From an uncultured Pseudomonadota bacterium (GTDB lineage Bacteria > Pseudomonadota > Gammaproteobacteria > Burkholderiales > SG8-39), in NCBI GenBank assembly GCA_903829815.1, contig CAIKRR010000027.1:1-64000 (forward strand): a DNA stretch of 64,000 nt, in the 5' to 3' direction. Made by a program: the position numbers and the translations under genes. The notes under the pieces are model-generated. The model was given only the letters and a program-made list of their open reading frames with translations. It had not been told where the DNA came from and made no database searches. This document shows positions 1-8,681 of this stretch, piece by piece; positions within the stretch are counted from its first letter, which is position 1; each line of letters opens with the position of its first letter.

Positions 1-176
1 ACGACGATATGCACCGGCCGTGTTGGCCAGCTTTGTGCCTGTGCGCCGGCAGACGCCAGCATCGACCCGGTGAGTGCCAGCGCGAACGCAAGCATCGGCA
101 CCGAGCGATGCTCGCAGCACTGGGACAGGGCATGCGCGGCTCGGGCACATCGATGAAAGAAATGGAACACGAGCAT
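1..176 (-). CDS. Bug/TctC-family periplasmic substrate-binding protein, N-terminal fragment
   Basis: The reverse strand encodes the first ~58 residues of a Bug (TctC-type) receptor and then runs off the left edge of the window. A hydrophobic segment (MLAFALALTGSMLASAGAQA) is followed by QSWPTRPVHIVV, the usual mature start of this family, in which W/F-P-x-R-P-hydrophobic leads into the first beta strand. The ATG at 174-176 is the most upstream start and supplies arginines ahead of the hydrophobic core. A later in-frame ATG near 101 would leave a signal peptide with no positive charge. The protein would bind a small carboxylate in the periplasm. It is divergent from the gene that follows. The assignment rests on the N-terminus only. 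Confidence 0.7.
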   Translation of the reverse strand, partial: MLVFHFFHRCARAAHALSQCCEHRSVPMLAFALALTGSMLASAGAQAQSWPTRPVHIV

Positions 177-284
177 CTCCGTCGGTTGGTTTTCTGGCGC
201 CGGGCGCCCTGGCGACACCGGCTTGGCCAGCGAGAATGTCATACTCGTTGCCGACCTGTCGACTGCCCATCTGCCCGCACCATC

Positions 285-746
285 ATGCCGACGCCCGCCG
301 AGCTGACATCCACACACCTGTCGTCGACGCCCATGGCGAACGCGCCCGCGTCATCGACGCCGCCCTCACCGACCGTGTCTGCCAGGCCCCGCAGGGCAGG
401 CGAGCAGCACGCAGCCCGGGCCATCGGCCTGCTCTCGCGCTGGAGCCGTGCCGCCCACTGGCACCTGATGTTCTCCGGGCCCTGCGGCTGCTGCGCAGGA
501 GACGCTCAACTGATCCACCTGGAGCGACAGGCCATCGGCGTTCTGGAAGAGCGCGTCGGACGCGACCCGGCGCTCGCTGCGCTGCTCGCCCGCTGCCGCA
601 GCGAAGATCAGGGCGAAGCGCGCCCCCTGGGGCAGCTGATGCGCTCAATCGCGACCGAGCGTGATCCGGGCTGTACGTCGGGCCATGCCCTGCTGCTCGA
701 CGCCCTCGAAGCCCTGCTCGATTCAATGGAAGGAGACTCGCAGTGA
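285..746 (+). CDS. small hypothetical protein upstream of amidohydrolase
   Basis: Unrecognised protein of up to 153 residues. The N-terminus is rich in Pro, Ser and Thr, which may mean that the true start is the in-frame ATG at 333 (137 residues) or later. The second half looks like a normal alpha-helical protein (repeated LxxL-type segments such as LLLDALEALLDSM), with a cysteine cluster GPCGCCAG near the middle. The main support for coding is its stop, which overlaps the GTG start of the next gene (GTGA at 743-746), a typical coupled junction, and the Shine-Dalgarno of the next gene lies within its 3' end. No function can be inferred. The ORF is open further upstream, but that part has an arginine/histidine-rich composition unlike a protein. 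Confidence 0.45.
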   Translation: MPTPAELTSTHLSSTPMANAPASSTPPSPTVSARPRRAGEQHAARAIGLLSRWSRAAHWHLMFSGPCGCCAGDAQLIHLERQAIGVLEERVGRDPALAALLARCRSEDQGEARPLGQLMRSIATERDPGCTSGHALLLDALEALLDSMEGDSQ

Positions 747-1756
747 GCCCAACGCACGTGCGTGGCATCGACATACACACCCATGTCGTGCCCGGCAGTT
801 TCCCGGGGTATCGCGGCACTCGCGGCGCGCATCAGTGGCCCTCGATGGCGCCGGCCCAGCCCTGCCATTGCCACGTGATGATCAACGGGGCCAGCTATCG
901 AACCGTGCCCGACACGAGCTGGCTTGCCGCCAAACGCCTGCCCGACATGGATGAGGCTGCGCTCGCGCGACAGATTCTCTCGCCCATGCCCGAACTGCTC
1001 TCCTACTGGTTGCCGCCAGAGGACGCGCACGTGCTGCTGCGCCATGTCAACGAAACCATCGCCACGATGGTGAGCGATGCGCCCACCCGGTTTGGCGGTC
1101 TGGGCGGTGTGCCGCTGCAGGACCTTGATGCCGCGATCGCAGAGCTCGAATTCATCATGCGCGACCTGGGCCTGCATGGCGCCGAGATCGGCACTCATGT
1201 GAACGGCGTCTCGATCGGTGACCCGCAATTCGAGCCCTTCTTCGCTACCGCCAGAGCGCTGGGTGCCAGCATCTTCGTGCACGCCATTCACCCTGCGGGG
1301 CGCGACCGGCTGGTGGGTGCCGGCCTCGAGCAGCTGGTGGCCTTCCCGGGGGATGTCGGCCTTGCCATCACCTCGATGATCACCGGCGGCACGCTCGAAC
1401 GCTTGCCGGGACTGCGCATGGCGTTCAGCCACGGCGGCGGTGCCTTCGCGATGATGCTGCCGCGCCTTGAACATGGCTGGAAGACATCACCCGCGCTCAA
1501 GAACATCCTGCCGCGCTCACCCTCGAGCTATGCGCGCGAGTTCTGGTACGACACCCTGGTGTATGACGCAGCGGCGCTGAGGCATGTGGCAAGCGTGTTC
1601 GGCACCGACCGGCTATGCCTGGGGTCCGACTACCCGTTCCAGATACGCGAGCGCGATCCGGTGGGCGCAGCGCGCGCCTGCGGCTTCGATGAGCAGACCA
1701 CGCTCGCGCTGCTCGAAGGCAATGCGAAGCGCTTTCTGGGCATCGACGCACGCTGA
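743..1756 (+). CDS. amidohydrolase family 2 protein (ACMSD-like decarboxylase/hydrolase)
   Basis: 337-residue TIM-barrel metal hydrolase of the amidohydrolase-2 / 2-amino-3-carboxymuconate-semialdehyde decarboxylase family. Metal ligands are visible: H12-x-H14 in DIHTHV, H180 in IFVHAIHP, H230 in FSHGGG and D296 in LGSDYPF, in the order expected for ACMSD. Family members decarboxylate or hydrolyse aromatic ring-cleavage acids; the substrate here is unknown. The start is GTG at 743, chosen because AAGGAG lies 8 bases upstream and the codon overlaps the previous stop. It converges on arfB. A second, different family member lies at 55691-56656. Confidence 0.9.
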   Translation: MSPTHVRGIDIHTHVVPGSFPGYRGTRGAHQWPSMAPAQPCHCHVMINGASYRTVPDTSWLAAKRLPDMDEAALARQILSPMPELLSYWLPPEDAHVLLRHVNETIATMVSDAPTRFGGLGGVPLQDLDAAIAELEFIMRDLGLHGAEIGTHVNGVSIGDPQFEPFFATARALGASIFVHAIHPAGRDRLVGAGLEQLVAFPGDVGLAITSMITGGTLERLPGLRMAFSHGGGAFAMMLPRLEHGWKTSPALKNILPRSPSSYAREFWYDTLVYDAAALRHVASVFGTDRLCLGSDYPFQIRERDPVGAARACGFDEQTTLALLEGNAKRFLGIDAR

Positions 1757-1801
1757 TCGGGGCAGGAGTGCGTCACCGGCTCTTCTCCCCGCAGGGCCCA
1801 T

Positions 1802-1835
1802 GCCGCCACGGTGGACGTCGCTGACGCGTGGCGGC
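1802..1835. terminator. inverted repeat between convergent genes, possible bidirectional terminator
   Basis: GCCGCCACG (1802-1810) and CGTGGCGGC (1827-1835) are perfect 9-base arms around a 16-base loop. They lie between the converging stops of the amidohydrolase (1756) and arfB (1844). The position suits a terminator for both genes, but there is no T-run on either side, so intrinsic termination is doubtful. Confidence 0.3.
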
Positions 1836-1843
1836 GCCCTTGC

Positions 1844-2269
1844 TCAGTCGCCCCCACGACGGCCACGACCCTTCTTCACTTCACTACGCTGACGCTTGCC
1901 CTCGAGCCTGCGCTCGACCGAGCCACGCGTGGGGCGTGTCGCTCGGCGCGGGCGGCGCACGATCATCACGCTGCGCACCAGTGAGGCCAGCCGCTCGAAG
2001 GCTTCGGCCAGGTTGCGCTCGCGACTGCGGTGCTCCTGCGACTTGAGGACCAGCACGCCATCGGCCGTGATCCGGCCATCGCCGCACACGAGGAGTCGCC
2101 GTTTGATCGTATCGGAGAGCGAAGATGCCCCAATGTCAAAACGCAAATGAACGGCGCTCGACACCTTGTTGACGTTTTGCCCGCCTGCGCCCTGCGCGCG
2201 CACACCCACCGTCTCGATCTCCGCGAACGGTATGCCGACTGCGGCTGAAACCTGCAAGACGCCTGCCAT
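1844..2269 (-). CDS. arfB: alternative ribosome-rescue factor / peptidyl-tRNA hydrolase ArfB (YaeJ)
   Basis: 141 residues, matching the usual ~140 for ArfB. The catalytic GGQ tripeptide sits at residues 29-31 within RAQGAGGQNVNKVSSAV, the release-factor class-I signature. After the globular domain comes a Lys/Arg-rich tail (RRLEGKRQRSEVKKGRGRRGGD), which in ArfB enters the empty mRNA channel of stalled ribosomes. The protein hydrolyses peptidyl-tRNA on non-stop ribosomes independently of tmRNA. It is the last gene of the leftward run starting at 9680, 51 bases after the MetE-like gene. No good Shine-Dalgarno is seen, so it may be co-transcribed or expressed from a promoter in that gap. Confidence 0.93.
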   Translation of the reverse strand: MAGVLQVSAAVGIPFAEIETVGVRAQGAGGQNVNKVSSAVHLRFDIGASSLSDTIKRRLLVCGDGRITADGVLVLKSQEHRSRERNLAEAFERLASLVRSVMIVRRPRRATRPTRGSVERRLEGKRQRSEVKKGRGRRGGD

Positions 2270-2320
2270 GAGTATCTGCGATAGACGGCTTTGGGAGGTG
2301 AGTGCGACGAGCGGCGGCGC

Positions 2321-3421
2321 TTAGCGGCCGCCCCAGACTTCGGCAGCCACCTCCACCACGAGTTCGAGCTTGCGTCGCTGATCGTCTTCGCTCAAACGAT
2401 TGCCGTGGTGCGTGCTCGAGAACCCGCACTGCGGCGACAGACACAGATCTTCCAGCGGCACGTAGCGCGCGGCCTCCTCGATGCGTCGCTTGAGCTCGGA
2501 CTTTGACTCGAGCTCGGCGCGCTTGCTGCTCACCAGGCCCAGCACGACCTTCTTGCCACGCGGCACGAACCGCAAGGGCGCAAAGCCACCCGAGCGATCG
2601 TCGTCATACTCGAGGAAGAAGGCATCGACCTCGGTACCGGCAAAGATGATTTCGGCTACCGGGTCGTAGCCACCGCTCGCGATGAACGTGCTCTTGAAGT
2701 TGCCACGGCAGGTGTGCATCGACACCACCATGTCGGCCGGGCGATCACGCAGCGAAGCATTCACCGCTGCGGTGTATGAACGTTGGAGTTGGTCAGGATC
2801 ATCGCCTGCCTCGCGCAGATTGGCGCGAATCTTCTCGTCACAGAGCATCGAGACACTGGTGTCGTCGATCTGCAGATAACGACAGCCCGCTGCATGCAGG
2901 TCGGCGATCTCGGCCCGATAGCCTGCCGTCAGGTCGGCCCAGAACTGGGCTATATCGGGGTAGGTGCTGGCAAGTGCCAATCGATCGCTGCGCAGGTGCA
3001 GCATGGCCGGCGACGGCATGCAGAACTTGGCAGTTCGCGTGGTGTGCGCCGCCACGAACTTGAAATGATCGACCATGATCGGTCGGGTGCGCCGCAGCGG
3101 AGCCACCACCTTCATGAACGGAGGCTGCTCGTCGGCATTCTGGAAGCCCTTGGCATAACCGGGCTGGGTGAGCTCGACCCCGGAAAAGCCGCTGATGAAA
3201 TCCACATGCCACCAGTCGCGTCGAAATTCGCCATCGGTGATGGACTGCAGGCCAATGGCCTCCTGGGTACGAATCGCGGCCTGGATGCAGCGATCCTCGA
3301 CGACACGCAAGGCAGCAGCATCGATATCGCCGCGTCGGGCGCGGGCGCGCGCCTCGTGCAATTCGGCTGGCCGCAGCAAGCTGCCGACATGGTCGGCGCG
3401 GAAGGGTCCGTGTGGGCTCAT
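2321..3421 (-). CDS. cobalamin-independent methionine synthase C-domain-like methyltransferase
   Basis: 366 residues, a stand-alone homologue of the C-terminal catalytic domain of MetE (UROD/MetE superfamily, YxjG-like). The zinc ligands of MetE are all visible in order: H236-x-C238 in SMHTCRGN, E271 in FFLEYDD and C332 in SPQCGFSS. Such short proteins move methyl groups to thiols; the methyl donor is not necessarily methyl-tetrahydrofolate because the N-terminal half of MetE is absent. The start at 3421 has GAGAGG about 7 bases upstream; the open frame extends to 3520 but with non-family sequence. It follows an LLM flavin oxidoreductase in the same direction, which suggests a role in degrading an S- or O-methyl compound (inference). 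Confidence 0.87.
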   Translation of the reverse strand: MSPHGPFRADHVGSLLRPAELHEARARARRGDIDAAALRVVEDRCIQAAIRTQEAIGLQSITDGEFRRDWWHVDFISGFSGVELTQPGYAKGFQNADEQPPFMKVVAPLRRTRPIMVDHFKFVAAHTTRTAKFCMPSPAMLHLRSDRLALASTYPDIAQFWADLTAGYRAEIADLHAAGCRYLQIDDTSVSMLCDEKIRANLREAGDDPDQLQRSYTAAVNASLRDRPADMVVSMHTCRGNFKSTFIASGGYDPVAEIIFAGTEVDAFFLEYDDDRSGGFAPLRFVPRGKKVVLGLVSSKRAELESKSELKRRIEEAARYVPLEDLCLSPQCGFSSTHHGNRLSEDDQRRKLELVVEVAAEVWGGR

Positions 3422-3602
3422 GGTGTCATCCTCTCGAGGTGTCTTGGGTGCGGGCGCCGGATTGTGCCACAGGGCACCGACCCGCCATCCTGCCAGAGCG
3501 CAAGGCGCACGGCCGCCCATGCCGGCACTCAGGCGTTACACCGGGGCGCCTGACCGTGCCAACCCATCATGCCGCCAACGCGTGCCTCCACGGCAGTCCG
3601 CG

Positions 3603-4583
3603 TCAGGCCAGTTCGCGCACAACCTCCAGGGCCAGCGCCCGCTCCTCGGCACTGCCCGAGATCTCGATGATCGGCTCATCAAGCCCGATCGAGAGGTAAT
3701 CGGCCAGCCGCTCGCGACACTCCAGCGGCGTGCCAGCCACGGCGAAGGCCTGCGCGGCCTCATCGGGCAGCAGGCCGGCCGCGCCCTCGAGGTCGCGCCG
3801 GGCGAGGGCCGCGATGATGGCGGCATGATCGATCGGCAGCCCCGAGGAGCGGATGTTCTCGGCGTGGCCCTTGCTGCGAAAGAGGAAGGCGAGCTTTCGC
3901 AGCATCGCCGCGCGTGCGCTCACCCCGTCGGCCGAGACCGAGAAATTGATGAACGAAGCCTTGCGCACCGCACCGGGTGCGCGCCCGGCGGCGCTTGCGC
4001 CCGCTTCGGCATGCGCCAGACAGACCTTGCACGAAGCCAGCGTGAGCCCGGCCGAGAGCAGCACGCCATCGCCCACCCCGCCTGCCAGTTGCAGCACCTT
4101 GGGGCCGGTCGAGGCCACGTACAAAGGCAGGGTCGCAGCCGGATCAAAGGCCATGCGTGCACCGCGCAACTGGTTGACTTCGCCTTCGGCCGTCACCGAC
4201 TCGCCGGTCCACAGGCTGCGCAACGCATGCACGTACTCGCGCATCGCCGTCACCGGACGAGTGGCCTCGATGCCCGACTCGGCAAGATTGAGCAGGTTGC
4301 CCACCGACACGGCCAGCGCAACCCGGTCGCCCGCCAATTCGGCGAGCGTGGCCATCGACATCGCCACCGGCAGCGGCGGCCACAGGTAGGGGGTGATGGC
4401 CGTGGGCACGAGGCGGATGCGGGTCGTCACGGCTGCTGCAGCCGCCGCCCACATGAAGGCCTCGCGATAACCCATGTGCTGGGCAAACCAGAGGCTATCG
4501 GCACCGGCTGCTTCGGCTGCGCGTGCAACCTCGATCATCTCGGCGCTGGAACTGAATCCATCGAAGAAGACACCTACCTTCAT
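3603..4583 (-). CDS. LLM-class flavin-dependent oxidoreductase (paralogue 1)
   Basis: 326 residues, bacterial luciferase-like TIM barrel of the methylenetetrahydromethanopterin-reductase type. Recognisable parts are the N-terminal MKVGVFFDGFSSSAEM strand-loop, AGADSLWFAQHMGY, the conserved IRLVPTAITPYL strand and the VALAVSVGN strand. It is clearly paralogous to the protein at 8682-9680: both share the pattern FDGF...EAAGA-SLW-A-H-GYR and the tail motif LVPDEA/LLPDEA followed by V-GT--C. These enzymes use reduced FMN or F420, and the substrate cannot be read from sequence. An AGGA lies 8 bases before the ATG. It lies between the leaderless NMT1-like gene and the MetE-like gene in one leftward run. 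Confidence 0.87.
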   Translation of the reverse strand: MKVGVFFDGFSSSAEMIEVARAAEAAGADSLWFAQHMGYREAFMWAAAAAAVTTRIRLVPTAITPYLWPPLPVAMSMATLAELAGDRVALAVSVGNLLNLAESGIEATRPVTAMREYVHALRSLWTGESVTAEGEVNQLRGARMAFDPAATLPLYVASTGPKVLQLAGGVGDGVLLSAGLTLASCKVCLAHAEAGASAAGRAPGAVRKASFINFSVSADGVSARAAMLRKLAFLFRSKGHAENIRSSGLPIDHAAIIAALARRDLEGAAGLLPDEAAQAFAVAGTPLECRERLADYLSIGLDEPIIEISGSAEERALALEVVRELA

Positions 4584-4643
4584 GTCATGTCCTGTTTGTG
4601 AGGGGTGGGCACTGGCGGCGGCAACAACCGGGTTGCCTCAGGT

Positions 4644-5549
4644 TCAAAGAGACGCCACGACAGCGTCATGCTCGAACTCGGGTCTTGAGAGCATGCCGAC
4701 TTCAAAGGCGTAGCGGTTCATTGCAAGTACGAAAGGTCGTGAGAGTGCCACATCGTAATAGGGTAGATCACGCATGACGAGCGTATCGATCAGGCTGGCC
4801 TCCAGAGGGGGGAAAAGCCCTTCGACCGCGCGCGCAGCAAGCGCTCGGTCGCGCTTGAGCGCCACATGGGTATCGACCATGGCATCCCGTACCGCACGCA
4901 CCACCTCGGGTCGCTCGAGCACCATGCGCTCGGTGGTGGCCACCGCCGGCATCGTGTAAGAAAAGGCCGCCGCAGGCCCGTCGCCCCGACGCACGTCGAT
5001 CACCAGCGTGCCGATCCCCTCGCGCACAGCCAGTTCGGCCCCCATGCCATTGGCGAAAAAACCGTCGATGTCGCCACGACGCAGTGCCTCGGCAGCAGCC
5101 ACCCCGAAATTCACACCCGGCCCGAGGGCGCCCGGCGGCACCATGATGTCGATGCCCTGGGCCTGCGGATCGAGCCCGGCCTCGATGAGGAGGCGACGCA
5201 GCGCCGCTCCCACAAACGGCACCGCAGCAATGTGACGACCCCGCAAGGCAGCCAGATCGCCCCGTGCAATGCCCAGGTCGGCGCGCATCACCAGAAACCA
5301 ATAGGTTCCCTGCGACTGCGCGCAGACCAGTCGCACGCCCTGCCAGTCCGGGAATGCCAGCAGCGGGGCATGGGCCGAGGCGCCGATGAAATCGATGGTC
5401 CCGTCGCGCAAGGCCTGCACGCAGGCCGGCAGCGGCGAGATGTGCTCAACACTCATCGGTACGCCGCGCGCCTCGAACGCACCGAGCCGCGTTGCGGCGA
5501 TGACCGGGAAATAGGAGTTGGACACCAGATCGGGCACGGCAATGCGCAT
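4644..5549 (-). CDS. leaderless NMT1/THI5-like periplasmic-binding-fold protein
   Basis: 301 residues with the type-II periplasmic-binding fold seen in NMT1/THI5 and SsuA/TauA-like proteins: RIAVPDLVSNSYFPVIAATRLGAF at the N-terminus, then DGTIDFIGASAH and GDIDGFFANGM. Unlike normal receptors it has no signal peptide. The first beta strand begins at residue 1, and the ATG abuts the tctA stop (TGAATG) with GAGGAGG as ribosome site, so no upstream extension is plausible. It may therefore be cytoplasmic, as an enzyme (the same fold serves the THI5 HMP-P synthase and 4,5-dihydroxyphthalate decarboxylase) or a ligand sensor. No ABC permease or ATPase gene is nearby. Confidence 0.82.
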   Translation of the reverse strand: MRIAVPDLVSNSYFPVIAATRLGAFEARGVPMSVEHISPLPACVQALRDGTIDFIGASAHAPLLAFPDWQGVRLVCAQSQGTYWFLVMRADLGIARGDLAALRGRHIAAVPFVGAALRRLLIEAGLDPQAQGIDIMVPPGALGPGVNFGVAAAEALRRGDIDGFFANGMGAELAVREGIGTLVIDVRRGDGPAAAFSYTMPAVATTERMVLERPEVVRAVRDAMVDTHVALKRDRALAARAVEGLFPPLEASLIDTLVMRDLPYYDVALSRPFVLAMNRYAFEVGMLSRPEFEHDAVVASL

Positions 5550-7055
5550 TCAGGCCTCCTCGGTCCATTGTTCACGTCGCTGTCGAAACGCGGGCAGGAG
5601 CACGGCAGCCAGCAGGATGACCGACACCACCAGGAACGACAGACTGATCGGCCGGGTCAGGAAAATGCTCGCGTCACCCCCGGTGAGCATGAGTGATCGC
5701 CTGAAGTTCTCCTCGAGCAGGGGCCCGAGGATGAAACCGAGCAGCAGGGGCGCCGGCTCGCATTCGAGCTTGCGCAGACCATAGCCGAACACGCCGAAGA
5801 AGGCCATCAACACCACATCGCTCAATCGGTTGTCCAGGCTGTAGACGCCAATGCCGCACAAGACGATCACCGCCGGAAAGAGAAAGCGATAAGGCACTTC
5901 GAGCAGCTTTACCCAGATCCAGATGAGCGGCAGATTGAGCACCACCAGCATCAGGTTGCCGATCCACATGCTTGCCACCAGGCCCCAGAAGAGGTCGGGC
6001 TGCTTCTGGATGATCTGCGGACCCGGCTGAATGCCGTGCACCATCATCGCGCCCACCATGAGCGCCATCACGGCATTGGGTGGGATGCCCAGAGACAGCA
6101 TCGGAATGAAGCAGGCCTGGGCCCCGGCGTTGTTGGCGGCTTCGGGCGCAGCAACACCCTGGACAGCACCACGCCCGAACCGTGACGGGTCGCGCGCGAG
6201 TTTCTTCTCCAGGCTGTAGGCCGCAAACGATGGAATGGTCGAGCCGCCCCCCGGCAACACGCCCAGAAAGCAACCCAGAAGGGTACCGCGCACAGCTGCG
6301 GGCGTTGCCTCGCGGAAATCGCGGCGTGTGGGCCACAGCCGGTTGATGGCAACCCGGGTGCGGTTGCCTTCGGCCCCGCCTTCGAGGTTGAACATGATCT
6401 CGGCCAGGCCAAAGAGCCCCATCGAGAGTGGCACGAAACCGATGCCATCAAAGAGCGTATCGAGTCCGAAGGTGAAGCGCTGCTCGCTCGTGCTCACATC
6501 AGTGCCGATGAGCCCTAGAAAGATGCCCAGCAGAATCATCGCCACGGCCTTTACCACCGAACCATGGGCAAGCACCACGGCAGCCACCAGACCCAGCACC
6601 ATCACCGCCACGTAGTCAGGGGACTGGAACTGCAAGGCTACCGAGGCAATCGCAGGCCCGGCCCAGGCAATGAGAAAGGTGGTGACCGTGCCGGCAAAGA
6701 GCGAGGCCAGCGCCGCAATCGCCAACGCCGCCCCGGCCCGGCCCTGACGCGCCATGGCATAGCCATCGAGGCAGGTCACCACCGAACTCGATTCGCCCGG
6801 CAGGTTGACGAGAATGGCGGTGGTCGACCCGCCGTACTGCGAGCCGTAGAAGACCCCGGCCATCATGATGAGCGCACCGGTCGGGTCAAGCCAGAAGGTC
6901 ACCGGCATCAGCATGGCCACGGTGGCCGTGGGGCCCAGACCGGGCAGCACGCCGATGAGCGTGCCCAGCACACAACCGGCAAAGCACAGTGCCAGATTGG
7001 CCGGTGTCATGGCCACCGCCAGACCATGCAGGATGTTGCCGAAGAGAAAGTCCAT
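5550..7055 (-). CDS. tctA: tripartite tricarboxylate transporter large permease TctA
   Basis: 501 residues, the normal length for TctA (DUF112). About 10-12 hydrophobic segments are visible, with the family signatures GVLPGLGPTATVAML near the N-terminus and the internally repeated GVLPGGGSTIPSFAAY about 200 residues later, plus YGGSTTAILVNLPGE. It forms the inner-membrane channel of a secondary, cation-driven uptake system with TctB and the TctC receptor. It lies 15 bases downstream of tctB and directly abuts the next gene. This is the only TctA in the window, although nine TctC-type receptors are present, so it may serve several of them (inference). Confidence 0.95.
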   Translation of the reverse strand: MDFLFGNILHGLAVAMTPANLALCFAGCVLGTLIGVLPGLGPTATVAMLMPVTFWLDPTGALIMMAGVFYGSQYGGSTTAILVNLPGESSSVVTCLDGYAMARQGRAGAALAIAALASLFAGTVTTFLIAWAGPAIASVALQFQSPDYVAVMVLGLVAAVVLAHGSVVKAVAMILLGIFLGLIGTDVSTSEQRFTFGLDTLFDGIGFVPLSMGLFGLAEIMFNLEGGAEGNRTRVAINRLWPTRRDFREATPAAVRGTLLGCFLGVLPGGGSTIPSFAAYSLEKKLARDPSRFGRGAVQGVAAPEAANNAGAQACFIPMLSLGIPPNAVMALMVGAMMVHGIQPGPQIIQKQPDLFWGLVASMWIGNLMLVVLNLPLIWIWVKLLEVPYRFLFPAVIVLCGIGVYSLDNRLSDVVLMAFFGVFGYGLRKLECEPAPLLLGFILGPLLEENFRRSLMLTGGDASIFLTRPISLSFLVVSVILLAAVLLPAFRQRREQWTEEA

Positions 7056-7070
7056 CGTCCAGCCCAGCCC

Positions 7071-7559
7071 CTAGCGATCGAAGCGCGGAAGCGCCGGCAC
7101 CGGCAATCCAAGCCCGGTGATGAAGATCAGCACCAGCGCTGCGGCGAGCACCAATGCTGCAATCACCGTCTCGCGTGTGCGCGCCCCCGGCGTGGCTGCA
7201 CCGGCAATGACAACGGCTGCCACCACGGCCAGCGCAAGGCCCAGTCGTTCGAGCAGGCCAGCAAAGACCAGGACCGCCAGGGTCACCACCAGCAAGGGGC
7301 GCCAGGCGATGCCGCCGGGCCGCACCCCGGGCCGGCGCAAACCCGTCAGTGCAATCACGAGGCCCAGGGCCAGCAGCCCCAGGCAGAGCAGGCGCGGGAC
7401 ATAGCCTGGCCCCATCTCGGCCGCAGTGCCCGCCTCGAGCGAGCGCCCGGCCCACAGACCCAGCAATCCGACCGCGGCGCACAAGGCACCGCTCAGGGTG
7501 TCGTGATTGAGGCGCGAGCGGGCGGTAGCGGGCGCCACCGACGGGTTGTCGAGACTCAC
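7071..7559 (-). CDS. tctB: tripartite tricarboxylate transporter small permease TctB
   Basis: 162 residues with four hydrophobic stretches, typical of the poorly conserved TctB subunit: GALCAAVGLLGLWAG, then GYVPRLLCLGLLALGLVIA, WRPLLVVTLAVLVFAGLL and VIAALVLAAALVLIFITGLG. The MGPGYVPRL segment after the first helix is a common TctB feature. The GTG start at 7559 overlaps the tctC stop (GTGA), so translation is probably coupled. Gene order tctC-tctB-tctA is the usual one. Confidence 0.9.
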   Translation of the reverse strand: MSLDNPSVAPATARSRLNHDTLSGALCAAVGLLGLWAGRSLEAGTAAEMGPGYVPRLLCLGLLALGLVIALTGLRRPGVRPGGIAWRPLLVVTLAVLVFAGLLERLGLALAVVAAVVIAGAATPGARTRETVIAALVLAAALVLIFITGLGLPVPALPRFDR

Positions 7560-8572
7560 TTCTGCCGGGTCTTCACCAGGCCTGCCTCGAGAAAGACCGG
7601 ATACATGGCGGCATCTTCGGCCGCCAACCGGCGTGCCGTGTCGGCACGGCCCAGCGGCGAGACGATGAAGCCGGCGGTGCGGGCCTTGGTCTTGAACTCC
7701 GGATCGTTCATGGTCTCGAGCAGGCGCGATTCGAGCGTGGCGAGCCGGTCGGCCGGAATGCCGCGCGGCCCGATGATCACGCGCCAGGTACCTGCGACGA
7801 AGTCGATCCCCTGCTCGCGGAAAGTAGGCACATCCGGTGCCAGAAAATGGCGCTGGGTGGCGGCAACGCCAAGCATCTGAACCGTGCCCGCCTGCTGATG
7901 CTGCAGCACGTCGGGAACACCCACCGTGACCGTGTCGAGTTCACCGGCCAACAGCGCCTGAACGGTCGGCGCATAGCCTGCATACGGCACCTTGATGACT
8001 CGTACACCAAGCGCCTTTTCCAGCAGCGAAACGGTCACATGCGAGGTACCGCCGGGCTGATCGTTGCCATTGCGCAGGCGCCCGGGCGAAGCCTTGGCTG
8101 CCGCAATGAAATCAGCCACCGTCTTGAACCCGGTCTTGGCACTGGCAGTGAGGGCCGAAGGGTCGTCACCAAAGAAGGCAATCAGCTCGAAGTCGCTGAC
8201 GGCATTGGCGGCCGGGTTGTTGTACTGGGCGAAGAGCGCGCCCGTGGCGAGCATCGCCAGCGTGTAACCATCGGGCTTTGACTGGGCCACTTCCTTCAGG
8301 CCCACCGTACCGCCCGCACCCGGCTTGTTCACAACCACCACTGGGGCGCCCATGCGCCGCGTAGCCCCGTCGGCGAGCAGACGCATCGCGATGTCACTGC
8401 CACCACCGGCTGGCCAGGGCACCACCAGACTGATGGGCTGCGAGGGAAAAGCCTGTGCCGCAGCAAGCGTCGGCACGGCTGCCAGGGCAGCGACAGCACC
8501 GATCGCCAGACCGGCACGCACCCGGTCTGCCATCGAGGCAAGCCCGTGCGTGGAGCGAGAGGAACGATTCAT
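7556..8572 (-). CDS. tctC: tripartite tricarboxylate transporter receptor TctC (Bug family), permease-linked
   Basis: 338-residue periplasmic receptor. A signal peptide of about 40 residues ends at AAAQA; the mature chain starts FPSQPISLVVPWPAGGGSD, followed by KPDGYTLAML, the loop that contacts the bound carboxylate. The start at 8572 has AAGGAG 7 bases upstream; the longer open frame to 8812 lacks family sequence. It is the only Bug gene in this window physically joined to tctBA, so it is the cognate receptor. The ligand is unknown; the neighbouring LLM oxidoreductases and MetE-like protein suggest that the imported compound is then oxidised. Confidence 0.93.
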   Translation of the reverse strand: MNRSSRSTHGLASMADRVRAGLAIGAVAALAAVPTLAAAQAFPSQPISLVVPWPAGGGSDIAMRLLADGATRRMGAPVVVVNKPGAGGTVGLKEVAQSKPDGYTLAMLATGALFAQYNNPAANAVSDFELIAFFGDDPSALTASAKTGFKTVADFIAAAKASPGRLRNGNDQPGGTSHVTVSLLEKALGVRVIKVPYAGYAPTVQALLAGELDTVTVGVPDVLQHQQAGTVQMLGVAATQRHFLAPDVPTFREQGIDFVAGTWRVIIGPRGIPADRLATLESRLLETMNDPEFKTKARTAGFIVSPLGRADTARRLAAEDAAMYPVFLEAGLVKTRQK

Positions 8573-8681
8573 GGAGGACTCCTTGACCGGAAGGGATGAA
8601 CGGGATCTGACCGGCACGCTCATGCGCGCCGAGCCGGGCCAGTAGGGCTGCGGCAGGGCAAGTCGCTGCACCGATGGCACC

